A stretch of DNA of 64,000 bases from G963692885 sp964658655 (GTDB taxonomy: Bacteria; Acidobacteriota; Terriglobia; Terriglobales; Acidobacteriaceae). The notes below the pieces were generated by a model that saw nothing but the letters and a program-made list of their open reading frames with translations, had not been told where the DNA came from and did not search any database. This document shows positions 19,477 through 28,390 of the stretch, one piece after another. The stretch covers positions 79,529-143,528 of the forward strand of contig CAZZZL010000009.1 of assembly GCA_964658655.1 (NCBI GenBank). The letters are read 5' to 3'. A program made the translations under genes and the position numbers. Each line of letters begins with the position of its first letter. Within the stretch, counting starts at the first letter, position 1.

Positions 19477-19866
19477 CTAGCGGTTTTGTTCGGGTTTATC
19501 GGAGCTTCGACATGGTGAACGAAAATCGACCACTCGATCTCCTGACTGCAGTGGGCTTTGACATGCCTTTTCAAGCAATTGCTGGATCTCGTAGGCCGGA
19601 AGAAAGGGGTCATCAACTCCCTTCGCACGAGCTGTTTTGTAATCAACCAGGACGAGGCTGCCGTCTTTCTTGCGAAAGACGTCGTCCGGCATTCCGACGA
19701 GCGTGATATCCAGGCCAGGAAATCCACCGTCATCTTGGCAGGAAAGTTCTGTAGGGGAAGAACGTTCAAGGTCGGACAGCCAGCAGGGCAGCTTAGATTC
19801 ACTTTCAAAATGTGTCTGAGTCAGGTTCTTCTCGAAGAGATCAAGGTTGAACATGATAGCCGGCAT
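19477..19866 (-). pseudogene. Truncated PD-(D/E)XK nuclease-family gene
   Basis: The open frame encodes 129 residues. The middle carries a PD-(D/E)XK nuclease core: GMPDDVFRKKDG with the metal-binding Asp, then LVLVDYKTAR with the D-x-K motif, then DPFLPAYEIQ where the family normally continues with a YExQ helix. After that Gln the sequence loses resemblance and ends, and a shifted frame over the same bases carries other residues, so I read a frameshift and truncation. Such RecB/Cas4-like nucleases occur in repair and mobile elements. The fragment is unlikely to be functional. Confidence 0.5.
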
Positions 19867-20120
19867 AGGAAAGAAAAAGGTGGTTTAAACTCCATCTTGA
19901 GGTCATACCAATAGCAACGTGGACAAAGGGATTTCACGCACTGTTGACCTAGATGACGTGGGGATAAGCGTAAATGCGAAATAAGTGTACCTCTGGGGGG
20001 TTAAGGAAATGAGGATGGAATCGCCCTACTCCCACGGCATCGAAAGTACGTCTCCTCTACGGAACTCTGCTTTCTTAGGAGCTTGCGCTGATGACTTGTC
20101 GGTCGCGACCGCGACCTTAT

Positions 20121-20172
20121 CTAACTCAGCAGATTAACTACCTGCTCCGGGCGATATCGCTTGCCGCGTGCC
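20121..20172 (-). pseudogene. N-terminal scrap of an IS3-family orfA transposase
   Basis: The last residues of a minus-strand frame read MARGKRYRPEQVVNLLS then stop. The first 16 residues match the conserved start of IS3-family (IS407-like) OrfA proteins, which continue RQIEVAVANGK. Only this scrap remains, and no terminal inverted repeats were recognised. It shows past IS insertion in the island. Confidence 0.4.
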
Positions 20173-20504
20173 ATCCCAAGATCTCCCTTCATGCCAAGCT
20201 TATACATCCTATGATTGCAACATTTGTGGGCATCCAATCCTGTGGTCGCGTGCCCACCTTGTGGATAAGCGTGTTCATAGGACACGACATTGGTGGTAGC
20301 TGATAGCACCATTGTGTGAGAGGAGATAACTGTTGAGGGGCGCGCGGTATCAATTACCTTTTTTCATCCGATATAGATTGTATGGCGGCACTCTCGAAGC
20401 AAATAAGCCCATCGATCTCCCTTGGCCAACCTCCCCATGACAGCCTTGGCCGTGTAGTGGCACTTTCAGACAGTAGAACTTCGTATAAGGTTCACGTTAA
20501 TACG

Positions 20505-23500
20505 ATGCAGATCATTGTGCTTATACTGTTGCCGTTGTGCCTCGTACCGGCTTGTGGAGGCTCTACGAACAAGGTCGAAAAATCCAATCGATACACATCG
20601 ATGAACGAGAATGCGGATGCCGGACTTTTCAGTGATTTGTCGCCCAGCCATGATGGCGGCGTGGCGAATCCTACGGATGGATCGACAGGTAACGCCTTGC
20701 AACAGACTCTGATTGATGCTTACTTTTGGGGCGTAGCACACAATGGTGCCAGGGCCACTGTAGTCGTCGCGTCGGAGTATCCGGTGAGCGGGTCACGTAT
20801 CTTAGTTCCTGGAAACGTTGACCTCGTTTGTTCGAGTTACTCTCCGCATACATACACAGGTGGATGCTCCATAATACAGACCGACGCTGGCAATAATACT
20901 ACCAGTGGTGGTTCGCCACTATTAGTTGCAGACTTTTCAATCGGTGTATTGGCCGACCATAAAACAAGATGTAGCACATATGATCAGCCGGCAAAAGTTG
21001 GCTGCATTATCATAAGCAGCTCGGGAGGATCTATAAGTGGATTCACTCTCTATGGGGGAGGGGCCAATGCCGGGGGCGCTGACGTCGGCATCCGTGTTGC
21101 TGCTAACAATTTCAGTGTGCAGGATACCGCTATCACCGGATTTTTCGGAGGGCCCGGCATTCAAGAGGTCGATGGGGTGAATAACAGCTACGACTGGAAT
21201 TATGGAACCAATGTAGATGTTTGGTGGTGTCAGCATTCCAGCCAGATGACACCTGGAAGTTTAAGCGCAGCCCTGCTCATTGGTGACGGAAATCTCGGTG
21301 GAATTGAGTTAAGTATTGTGGATGGCGAAGCCAGCCACAATCAGTACAGCACGGGCTGCGCTTTCTCCAAGGGGTTTACGGTTTCTCTCGAATATCCGCG
21401 ACTGGCTGCTATGCACGTGAGCGGTGCAGGCAGTCTGATCCAAGATAATCTTTTGCAGGTAGATGGACTCGCCCTCATTGTCAGTGGGGAAGAGCAACGC
21501 GTACTTGCCAATCGCTTTGAATATCAAGCAAGGGAGGCTGTTTTGAGCTACGCCTCCGATAGTCTTTTTTCTGGGAACCACATTTTATCTGCGTGCCTGG
21601 ATGGAAATTTACCGAATTTAAGACCAGGAGCCCCAAATAACGGGATCCCGACTTATCCGGTATCTCCGCGGAACCTGCATCCGGGGTATTTGATCAGGGA
21701 TTCAAACGGAAACGTTGAGCAGGATGTTTATGGAAACCAAAGCTACGGCTACGGTATGACGGGTACAGGTGAGCCTGGCTGGGCGACCAACTTCGGAGAA
21801 ACCATTGACACGCCCCAGATCGTATGGGAAAACAGCGGGCCGTGGATCCCGGGCATGACCGCAAGCACAGACAGCGGCCCTGTTCCGGAAATGACGAGCG
21901 GTCTCTGTTATGGAGTAAAAGACTATGGCCAGAACAATTCCTGGGGCGATAACCAGGTTGGGCAAGAAGTTGCTGTTGATGGACCCAGTTATATGCGAGG
22001 CTCTTACTTTATAGATTTCCCGGGCGTCTTGACAGGTAACTCATGCGACCAGGATCAACCCGACGCCAGTGGGAATGGACAATGCTGGTGGGGTGGTGAT
22101 CTCTTTTCTAGCGGTGGACCAGACGGTCTGCAACCGAATGGAAAGAGGATCTCGGCATCCGGTGGTGGCACAGCATGGGTAGGTGACTACAGCGTCGTCG
22201 TGCTCACCGATACAACACCGCGTACTTACTCCGATTTCCAAGGAATGTCCAGTGGACAATTCTTCTGGGTAACTTCTAGCAACGTAAGCAATGTCGTAGC
22301 AAGCTGGGGCGTAAACGGAAGCGGAAGTCTATATGGCCATCCGAGCTTATTGACGTGCGGTGCGCAACCTCTTACGGTCACTCCAAATGCATATTATGAG
22401 TTTTACTACAACCCTACCAACCCTTGGATGATCACCCAAGTGGACTGCGCCCAACAAGCTCCGAGTGGCACATTAAGTCTTTCACCCACAATGCTCACCT
22501 TCCTTCCGCAGGCAGTCGGGGCGACAGGTGCTGCTCAGATTGCAAAACTAACAAACACCAGCACAGTGGCTGTTGCGGTCTCCATTGTAGCTGCCGGAGA
22601 CTTCGGACAGACGAACAGCTGTGCCACAGCTTTAGCCCCAGGTGCGAGTTGTACTATTACTGTCAGCTTTACGCCAACCGCAGTAGGCATAAACACCGGA
22701 TCCCTGACCGTCACCAACACGTTCAATGGCAGCAATACTACGATCGGCCTAAGCGGAATGGGAACAGTTGTAGCGAACCCAAACCAACCTGCCATCAAGC
22801 TGTCTGCTTCTGGGGTTCTCTTCTCGACCCAGGCGAGTGGAACAACCAGCTCACCTCAGGTCATAAGTATCACGAATCCTGGGACCACGGGTGTGCCTAC
22901 AGCTATCGCTGTCACAGGCGACTTTGCGCAGGTTAACAACTGCGGCACCACCATCGCCGGCGGTTCAACCTGTGCTGCTTCCATCACCTTTACTCCAACT
23001 GTTCCTGGAAAACGGAGCGGGGCCTTCAACCTAACAAACAAACACGATGGTTCGTCCTACGCGATACCTTTAACTGGGATGGGAGAGATTGACTCTCAGC
23101 CATCCAGTCCGGTGATGAATCTGTCGAACGGAAGTCTGACCTTTGCTCCTCAAAGGGACGGCACAACGAGCGAAAGTAAAACTCTTGAGATTTCTAACCT
23201 GGGGAATGTGTCGTTTAAAGTGAATCTATCGATCAAAGGCGATTTCTCCGATTCGAGTGCATGTTCCCAAATCCTTCAGCATGGGGACAAGTGCATGGTG
23301 GCTGTGCAATTCAAACCGACAGCCGCCGGAGCTCGTGCGGGGCTCCTTACTATCGTCGACACGATTAGCAACTCGACACAAGCGGTAGTATTGACGGGCA
23401 CCGGGACAGTGGATGCTGCTCCGCCCAGCTCAGGCACGTCCAAGACAATCGCTGTGTCCTCTACCGTGGCCTCTATGAGGCTTGAAGGTTTGGACAAGAG

Positions 23501-23990
23501 CGCCACTGCACCTTTCTACATTTCCTCGATAGGGGGCTTCACAGGAGATGTGCGCGTAACGTGTACCATTGTCTACCTCGGCACCGGTAAGCCTGACGAC
23601 GAGCCTAGCTGCTCACTCACTCCTCCATCAACGTTTGTCAGTGCAGATGTTAAAAGTCTAAGCACTCTCACAGTGACGATTCATCGTCCAGCTACTGCAG
23701 CAGAACAGTCGAAGCCTCAACGATCTTCGAGGTATGTTATTGCGAACTTACTCTTGATCGGGCTGCTATCAGGTGCAGGCAGACGTAGGAGCCTTTTTGT
23801 TGCGTGTCTTTGTTTAGGATTTATGGGAGGAGCGATCGGATGCGGCGTAACCTACAACAGGGGTGAATCCGCAGCTTCTGTCTCTACGAGCGGGACGCCA
23901 ACTGAAATGGTCAATAACTATAACGTCCTGGTGACGGCTACGAGTGGAACTCTCACTTCCTTTTTGTCGATGCCGCTTAGCGTGCAATAA
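20505..23990 (+). CDS. Large lipoprotein: beta-helix domain plus three choice-of-anchor D repeats
   Basis: From the ATG at 20505 the protein is 1161 residues. That start gives a lipoprotein signal MQIIVLILLPLCLVPACGG with the lipidated Cys at residue 17; 41 more codons are open upstream without a signal. Residues about 60-400 resemble a right-handed parallel beta-helix of the pectate-lyase-like type (repeated short strands such as SGFTLYGG, LIQDNLLQ, VLANRFEYQ, SDSLFSGNHI). Three tandem choice-of-anchor D (HYDIN/ASPM-like) modules follow, then a linker and a C-terminal hydrophobic stretch broken by GRRR. It is the only intact large gene of the island. Function unknown; adhesion or polysaccharide binding would fit, but that is inference. 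Confidence 0.75.
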   Translation: MQIIVLILLPLCLVPACGGSTNKVEKSNRYTSMNENADAGLFSDLSPSHDGGVANPTDGSTGNALQQTLIDAYFWGVAHNGARATVVVASEYPVSGSRILVPGNVDLVCSSYSPHTYTGGCSIIQTDAGNNTTSGGSPLLVADFSIGVLADHKTRCSTYDQPAKVGCIIISSSGGSISGFTLYGGGANAGGADVGIRVAANNFSVQDTAITGFFGGPGIQEVDGVNNSYDWNYGTNVDVWWCQHSSQMTPGSLSAALLIGDGNLGGIELSIVDGEASHNQYSTGCAFSKGFTVSLEYPRLAAMHVSGAGSLIQDNLLQVDGLALIVSGEEQRVLANRFEYQAREAVLSYASDSLFSGNHILSACLDGNLPNLRPGAPNNGIPTYPVSPRNLHPGYLIRDSNGNVEQDVYGNQSYGYGMTGTGEPGWATNFGETIDTPQIVWENSGPWIPGMTASTDSGPVPEMTSGLCYGVKDYGQNNSWGDNQVGQEVAVDGPSYMRGSYFIDFPGVLTGNSCDQDQPDASGNGQCWWGGDLFSSGGPDGLQPNGKRISASGGGTAWVGDYSVVVLTDTTPRTYSDFQGMSSGQFFWVTSSNVSNVVASWGVNGSGSLYGHPSLLTCGAQPLTVTPNAYYEFYYNPTNPWMITQVDCAQQAPSGTLSLSPTMLTFLPQAVGATGAAQIAKLTNTSTVAVAVSIVAAGDFGQTNSCATALAPGASCTITVSFTPTAVGINTGSLTVTNTFNGSNTTIGLSGMGTVVANPNQPAIKLSASGVLFSTQASGTTSSPQVISITNPGTTGVPTAIAVTGDFAQVNNCGTTIAGGSTCAASITFTPTVPGKRSGAFNLTNKHDGSSYAIPLTGMGEIDSQPSSPVMNLSNGSLTFAPQRDGTTSESKTLEISNLGNVSFKVNLSIKGDFSDSSACSQILQHGDKCMVAVQFKPTAAGARAGLLTIVDTISNSTQAVVLTGTGTVDAAPPSSGTSKTIAVSSTVASMRLEGLDKSATAPFYISSIGGFTGDVRVTCTIVYLGTGKPDDEPSCSLTPPSTFVSADVKSLSTLTVTIHRPATAAEQSKPQRSSRYVIANLLLIGLLSGAGRRRSLFVACLCLGFMGGAIGCGVTYNRGESAASVSTSGTPTEMVNNYNVLVTATSGTLTSFLSMPLSVQ
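22473..23412 (+). repeat. Three tandem 107-codon choice-of-anchor D modules
   Basis: Modules begin at 22473, 22794 and 23115, exactly 321 bases apart. Each starts LSxSxxxLxF, has a conserved GDF, one Cys shortly after it, a second Cys before a VxFxPTxxG motif, and ends with LxGxG. The paired cysteines probably form a disulfide in each module. The modules have diverged at the sequence level, so this is old duplication. Confidence 0.8.
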
Positions 23991-24491
23991 AAGATTCGAA
24001 ATGTGGTCCGCAATGCAACGGAGATTGGCATAATAGGATGAGTGATTGTTCAAGTGACGATGACGCTAAGAGGTTCGATCGCGCGGGAGCTCCCAACACG
24101 GAGTGAACGTGAACCAAGTGTTTTAAGTGGCAATATGCGACAGTGAGATCGAGCATTTAAAGCTGGTCATCTTCAAGCTGTAACGATTGATTTTCAGCAC
24201 CAGCAGAGGGAAGAGCGCGTGATTATCCGCATTCTAGGCGCTTCTCAAAAAGCTATTCTCTGCCCAGCATGAAGGGATCAGATTATCGATTCGGGATTCC
24301 GGCGCGACTGTTCCTAAGCGCGGCAAGTGCTTCCCCAAATACCTGCCCATTCGAATTGAAAGCTCGCCAACTACTCGAAGAGCTTTCGTTGTAGCACGAG
24401 GCAATTTAAGAATCAGAAATGGGTGCCACACATGCATGGAGCGGTACGATTAGCTATCCATAGATCACTTGAAACCAGTTCGGGAGTTATT

Positions 24492-24536
24492 CTCGTAACC
24501 CAAAGGTCGTTAGTTCAAACCTAACCCTTGCAAACC
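24492..24536 (+). repeat. Degenerate 3' fragment of an initiator tRNA-Met-like gene (possible second att site)
   Basis: The sequence reads like the 3' half of initiator tRNA-Met: ctcgtaacccaaaggtcgt, then a T arm ttagttcaaacctaa, then a CC-rich acceptor and GCAAACC. The 5' half is absent, so it is not a working tRNA. It abuts the 3' end of the integrase remnant, as expected for an old att site of a different element nested in or preceding this island. Confidence 0.4.
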
Positions 24537-24848
24537 CTTACAGGATTCCAGCCCCACATCACCCCGCAAAGTCGCACTCTGCGAGGCTGAACTACAAGGC
24601 CCTGTTAGCGCAGTGGCCTTTTCCTTTCTCCCTGCCAGTACCATTCGGACGACCTTCCCATTGGCTTCCCGCTTCCCCTCGATGTACGCATTTCCGTCGG
24701 TGTTCATGGTGGGGCTCACCTGAGCGTGGCGCATGAGCTGTTGTTGGACACCGATGGGAGCCCCTGCAGCATCGAGCATGGAGCGGCAGGAATGGCAGAA
24801 GGTATGCCACCCCAGTTCACCGTTGAAGCCAGTCTGCTTTCCAGCTGG
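24510..24848 (-). pseudogene. Tyrosine recombinase (phage-type integrase) C-terminal remnant
   Basis: In one minus frame the translation runs GWHTFCHSCRSMLDAAGAP, then VQQQLMRHAQVSPTMN and SKREANGKVVRMVL-like residues. This matches the catalytic end of tyrosine recombinases common in this phylum, normally GWHTFRHSYRSWLDAAG and LMRHxxxxTTMNxYG. The catalytic Arg of the H-x-x-R motif is Cys here, and the position where the family has its nucleophile Tyr reads Asp. The N-terminal two thirds are missing. It is a dead integrase, probably the one that brought in the island or a nested element. Confidence 0.65.
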
Positions 24849-25764
24849 ACGTAGAAAATCGCCTTTAAGCGCGATTCGGTGATTAACTTGTCACCTTTCT
24901 TGACCATCCTTTTATCCCCCCTCTGCATTTATTAAAAATCAAACAGTCTAAACACATTACAGGTCGCTCGAGCAAACGCAGTCTTATATTTTCATAGGTG
25001 ATTCATGAATTATGAGCCATGTAGAGACTTGCTGGCAGGCCTAACCATACATCCCAACATACTTCGCGTCCCCAAGCTTACTAGGCTCACGGATCGGTTC
25101 GCTAAATTTGCAAATGCTGCACTTCGCTGTAATCTGTTTGAAATTCAATCGATCATCGATCGAGTGGTTCGTTGTTCCTGAATAGTCAACACATCGAGAG
25201 CATTGCTATCAAGTTTCTTTGATGATAAGCGAAAACCACTTGGCACTTCGCCGATAAGAGGCAAGACATGTCGTTGTGGAATCCGGAAGTCATCCATTCG
25301 CCGGCTTACTGACGGTAGGTTTTTTCAGCAAACAGCCGGCTCCTCCAGACGAGCCAGAATGGCGCCTGATGGCCAGGAAAGTAAGTTTTGACCTTACTCC
25401 GATTCAGGCGGAGGAGGGACACTCGTGTGCCCTATCTGGAAACCAATATGAAGAGATCAGGCGACACGTTTGCAGTCAGCCCCTACGGAGGGAGACGCGG
25501 AGGCAAGTTGTGAAACCAGACTACACAGGCACACTCATTGCTCGGTGAGCGCATTGGTGATTTAGCACTTATCGAGAATCGTTCATGAGGAAAAGCGCGT
25601 TTCGAGACAGATTGCGATACAAACGTGCATTGGCGATTCCTTACAAATACAATCGATTGTGCCGCTCCCAGGCACGACATATTGATCAGCTTAGGTTCTG
25701 TACGGTTTCTTTTTGCCAACTAGCAGGGAGCTTCTCTGCCTCCAGGAGCTCACACGAACGAGCA

Positions 25765-26010
25765 TCAGCCGTCTCGTACAGGAAAGTGAAAACCTCGCTG
25801 AAGTCCTGCGGGTGGGTGCGCTAGGGCGTGAGCTCCGGTGGCGCTCAAGCTTCGAAGAAGATATGAAGCGCAAAAGTATTCTTCGAAGGTATCGTGGGCG
25901 AATTTCCAGCGTTCGACCCTGACCAATATGCCCGCGCTCTTCAAATAATCGAGAAGCGCGACTGCGTTTGAATAGTCAACGCTGTAAACATTTCGCAGCT
26001 CGTCGATCAA
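25765..26010 (-). pseudogene. C-terminal fragment resembling a NACHT/STAND NTPase
   Basis: The 81-residue frame contains NAVALLDYLKSAGILVRVER followed by WKFAHDTFEEYFCASYLL. The pattern F-x-H-x-x-F-x-E-Y-F-x-A-x-x-L closes the helical part of many NACHT-type NTPases. The upstream P-loop part is not in the window and the tail after it is unrelated. NACHT NTPases in islands often act in antiphage immunity, but this scrap cannot show what its parent did. Recognition rests on one motif. Confidence 0.4.
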
Positions 26011-26135
26011 ACACTTCCCACCCAGTTCCGTGTCGTTGGCTGTCCTGAGATGTACTTGCGCGCCCTGGAATAGAACACGGGCATTTGTTGAGCTTTATGA
26101 TGTTTTCGAGAAGGTCTGGGACTCTGTAGGAGAAG

Positions 26136-26161
26136 AAATGGCGGAGGGAGAGGGATTCGAA
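26136..26161 (+). repeat. Attachment-site repeat at the tRNA-Ser 3' end (proximal border)
   Basis: Identical over 26 bases to 19021-19046. It overlaps the acceptor stem, CCA and T arm of the intact tRNA-Ser gene, so integration rebuilt the tRNA. Confidence 0.8.
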
Positions 26162-26228
26162 CCCCCGTTACCCGCAAAGGTAAAGCGGTTTTCAAGACCG
26201 CCGCAATCAACCGCTCTGCCATCCCTCC
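26139..26228 (-). tRNA. tRNA-Ser, anticodon UGA
   Basis: On the minus strand the gene starts GGAGGGA and ends with the complementary TCCCTCC, discriminator G and an encoded CCA. The anticodon arm is GCGGT-CTTGAAA-ACCGC, giving anticodon TGA. A long variable arm (TTTACC...GGTAA) and the T loop GTTCGAATC follow, as required for a class II serine tRNA. It decodes UCA and related Ser codons. Its 3' end is the island's integration target. Confidence 0.93.
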
Positions 26229-26386
26229 GGCTTGCCTGACAAAAGCTTAGCAGCATTTTGAAAGTGGAACCAGCTTCGTCGCTTCCGAAGCCGGTATTGC
26301 AGGTCCACCCTTACCATGTCGCCCGCTAAGATAAGGAGCGTCCGCAAGGCCCGTCACGGATTCCCGGTCTTCAACCCTTTATCGTA
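26229..26386. other. Intergenic region between the tRNA and the DUF1684 gene
   Basis: 158 bases; nothing recognised apart from the presumed tRNA promoter on the minus strand. Confidence 0.3.
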
Positions 26387-27280
26387 TCAGTCATTGTATC
26401 TTTTCTCGCCGGCGGGGATGGCCACCGGTAAACGGTTTTCAGGTGAAGCCAGCGGACAGGTCGCATAAGGCGAGTAGGCGCAGGGAGGATTCACTGCTTC
26501 GTTGAAATCCAGCGTCACACTTCCTGGCTTGCTCAGGCCATTGGAAGGCCCACTCGTCGTCAGAAATCTTCCGCCGCCATCTGTCGTCTGCCTGGAGGTT
26601 GTATCCCGAAACACAAACCACAACTGGTCGGCGCTGGCCTCAAGCGGCACCAGGGTCTGCCTCTTGCCATCCACCACAAATTCGACATATCCGGGCACCG
26701 ACACTTTTTCCACCTGGCCAAGCTTATTCACAACGTGCATGGTGCGAGGCGTGGTCGAAGGGATCCAATGCGCCTCCACGCGATAGTGCTGATCAGGTGC
26801 ATACCAGCGTAGTCCATGAAAATGTTTCAGCGCCGGCGCTTCCGAATTCTTCACCCGCAGGTAGCGCTGGCCGCCGCGATCGATCGCCCAGAAGCGCAGC
26901 GTGCCGCTGGCGAGCGCGGACCCATCGTCCTCACCTTTGCCGATCACCGGATGTTGATTGCCAGCGCGCAACGGCTTTCCACCCAGCGTCAATGAAGGGG
27001 CATCGGCCAGCAGCGTGACCTCGCCGTTATTCTGCTCCAGCTTCATAAGGTGCGCATCCGCTCCATCCAGCACCACCGTGTTGTCCATGGCGGAACCTAC
27101 CGTGATAACGCCAGGCTTCAGCCATTCCAGGGCTACCAGGGAGAACCATCCATAGGGCTGTGTTAAACCCTTCGCACGCTGCGCTCGCAGCTGAGCATAA
27201 TCCGGATCGGCATGCAGAATCCCGGAACCCGCAAGCACTGCCAATGCCAATACCGCGTATGTGCGAATAGAATTCTTCAT
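26387..27280 (-). CDS. DUF1684 secreted protein
   Basis: A 297-residue protein with an N-terminal signal peptide (VLAGSGILHA). It has the DUF1684 pattern: YGWFSLVALEWLKPGVITVG near residue 42, a strand-rich core with LKHFHGLRWYAPDQHYRVEA, and the conserved tail SLDFNEAxNPPCAYSPYATCPL followed by LPVAIPAGEKRY. The biochemical function of the family is not established. It starts nine bases after the metX stop with AAGGTGG overlapping the metX end, so it is the third gene of a met operon by position. Whether it has any role in sulfur metabolism is unknown. Confidence 0.85.
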   Translation of the reverse strand: MKNSIRTYAVLALAVLAGSGILHADPDYAQLRAQRAKGLTQPYGWFSLVALEWLKPGVITVGSAMDNTVVLDGADAHLMKLEQNNGEVTLLADAPSLTLGGKPLRAGNQHPVIGKGEDDGSALASGTLRFWAIDRGGQRYLRVKNSEAPALKHFHGLRWYAPDQHYRVEAHWIPSTTPRTMHVVNKLGQVEKVSVPGYVEFVVDGKRQTLVPLEASADQLWFVFRDTTSRQTTDGGGRFLTTSGPSNGLSKPGSVTLDFNEAVNPPCAYSPYATCPLASPENRLPVAIPAGEKRYND

Positions 27281-27289
27281 ATTTCCACC

Positions 27290-28390
27290 TTAGCTCTCAG
27301 TATTCTTCAGCAAAGCAATCAGCGCTTCGGGTTCGGCCAGAAATGCGTCGTGCCCATGGTCGGAGACGAGCGTCTTGTGTCGACAACGTACACCTGCAGC
27401 GATCATCGCTTCATGCATGGTCGCAACATCTTTCACTGGAAATAACACGTCGGAAGAAATGCTTATGATCGTGACGTTGGCTGTCACATTCCTCCACGCA
27501 GCCACACTATCAGCGAAACCCAGCGCCGGATCGAATAGATCCATCGTTCGCGTTAATGACAGGTACGAATTAGCGTCAAAGCGGCTGTTGAATTTCCTGC
27601 CCTGGTGATCGAGGTAGCCGCTCACATCAAAGCGCCCCGGCACACCGTCGTCATCGGTCCAGGGATCTTCGCCACTGCGGTCAGGCTTCCGTCCAAATCG
27701 CTCGTCGAAAAGCGCGGAGGACTTATACGTGCACACCGCCATGGCTCGAGCCAGCGCGAGGCCGCGCCAGGGAGCATGATCGGACTGATAATCGCCACCG
27801 CTCCACGCTGGGTCAAGCCTGATGGCCTGGCGCTGTAAGTGGTTCTGCGCAAGACCCATCGCGTTAAGACGCGCAGCTCCAATCGCTACCACTTCACTCA
27901 CACGTGACGGATACTGGATTGCCCACGAGAGCACCTGCATACCGCCCAGCGATGCGCCTATAGCCAGTCGCACCCGCGCAACTCCTAGCGCCTCCAGCAG
28001 CAGCGCCTGTGCACGAACAATATCTGCGATCTGGATCAGCGGAAACGCAGCGCCATAGGGTCTTCCGGTTTCTGGATTCACCGACGCAGGGCCCGTCGAA
28101 CCGTAGCATGATCCGAGAACATTGATGCCGACCACGACATCCTCGGAAGGTCGGATCAGCCCGTCAGATGTGAAGATTGCAGGCCACCAATCTGCTACCC
28201 GGGCCGACCCCGAAAGTGCATGACACACCAGCACGACATTGTCGCGTGCCTCATTCATCCGGCCGTAGACCGCATACCGCAAACGCGCATGACTTAACGC
28301 GCCGCCCGCCTCGAGAGCAAACACTTCCGGCAACAGGAAGTCTCTCTCAACAGCAGGCTCGATGGCGGCATGCACCGGGGTCGCATTCAT
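27290..28390 (-). CDS. metX: Homoserine O-acetyltransferase
   Basis: A 366-residue alpha/beta hydrolase-fold enzyme. The nucleophile Ser is in IGASLGGMQVLSW, with the oxyanion strand VVLVCHALSG upstream and the Asp and His triad partners in FPVKDVATMHEA and SDHGHDAFL at the end. It acetylates homoserine with acetyl-CoA, the first committed step of direct-sulfhydrylation methionine synthesis. Some family members prefer succinyl-CoA, which I cannot exclude. Its ATG overlaps the metY stop (ATGA, four bases), so translation is probably coupled to metY, which uses its product. Confidence 0.93.
   Translation of the reverse strand: MNATPVHAAIEPAVERDFLLPEVFALEAGGALSHARLRYAVYGRMNEARDNVVLVCHALSGSARVADWWPAIFTSDGLIRPSEDVVVGINVLGSCYGSTGPASVNPETGRPYGAAFPLIQIADIVRAQALLLEALGVARVRLAIGASLGGMQVLSWAIQYPSRVSEVVAIGAARLNAMGLAQNHLQRQAIRLDPAWSGGDYQSDHAPWRGLALARAMAVCTYKSSALFDERFGRKPDRSGEDPWTDDDGVPGRFDVSGYLDHQGRKFNSRFDANSYLSLTRTMDLFDPALGFADSVAAWRNVTANVTIISISSDVLFPVKDVATMHEAMIAAGVRCRHKTLVSDHGHDAFLAEPEALIALLKNTES

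Larger units (their letters stand above)
19021..26161. mobile_element. Degraded genomic island integrated in tRNA-Ser(UGA)
   Basis: The intact tRNA-Ser gene ends at 26139 on the minus strand, and a 26-base exact copy of its 3' end plus flank (26136-26161) recurs in the same orientation at 19021-19046. This is the standard signature of tyrosine-recombinase integration into a tRNA 3' end, with the element lying on the 3' side of the tRNA as expected. Inside are decayed fragments of an integrase, a nuclease, an IS3 transposase and an NTPase plus one intact 3.5-kb gene. DNA is visibly richer in A+T than the flanks. The element looks immobile because the integrase is broken. Confidence 0.75.

Noticed and set aside
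22473..23412. CRISPR-like regular spacing
   Set aside because: The periodicity is 321 bases of diverged protein-coding modules, not short identical repeats with spacers; no CRISPR array was seen anywhere.
24492..24536. Functional initiator tRNA gene
   Set aside because: Only the 3' half is recognisable; acceptor 5' strand and D arm are absent.
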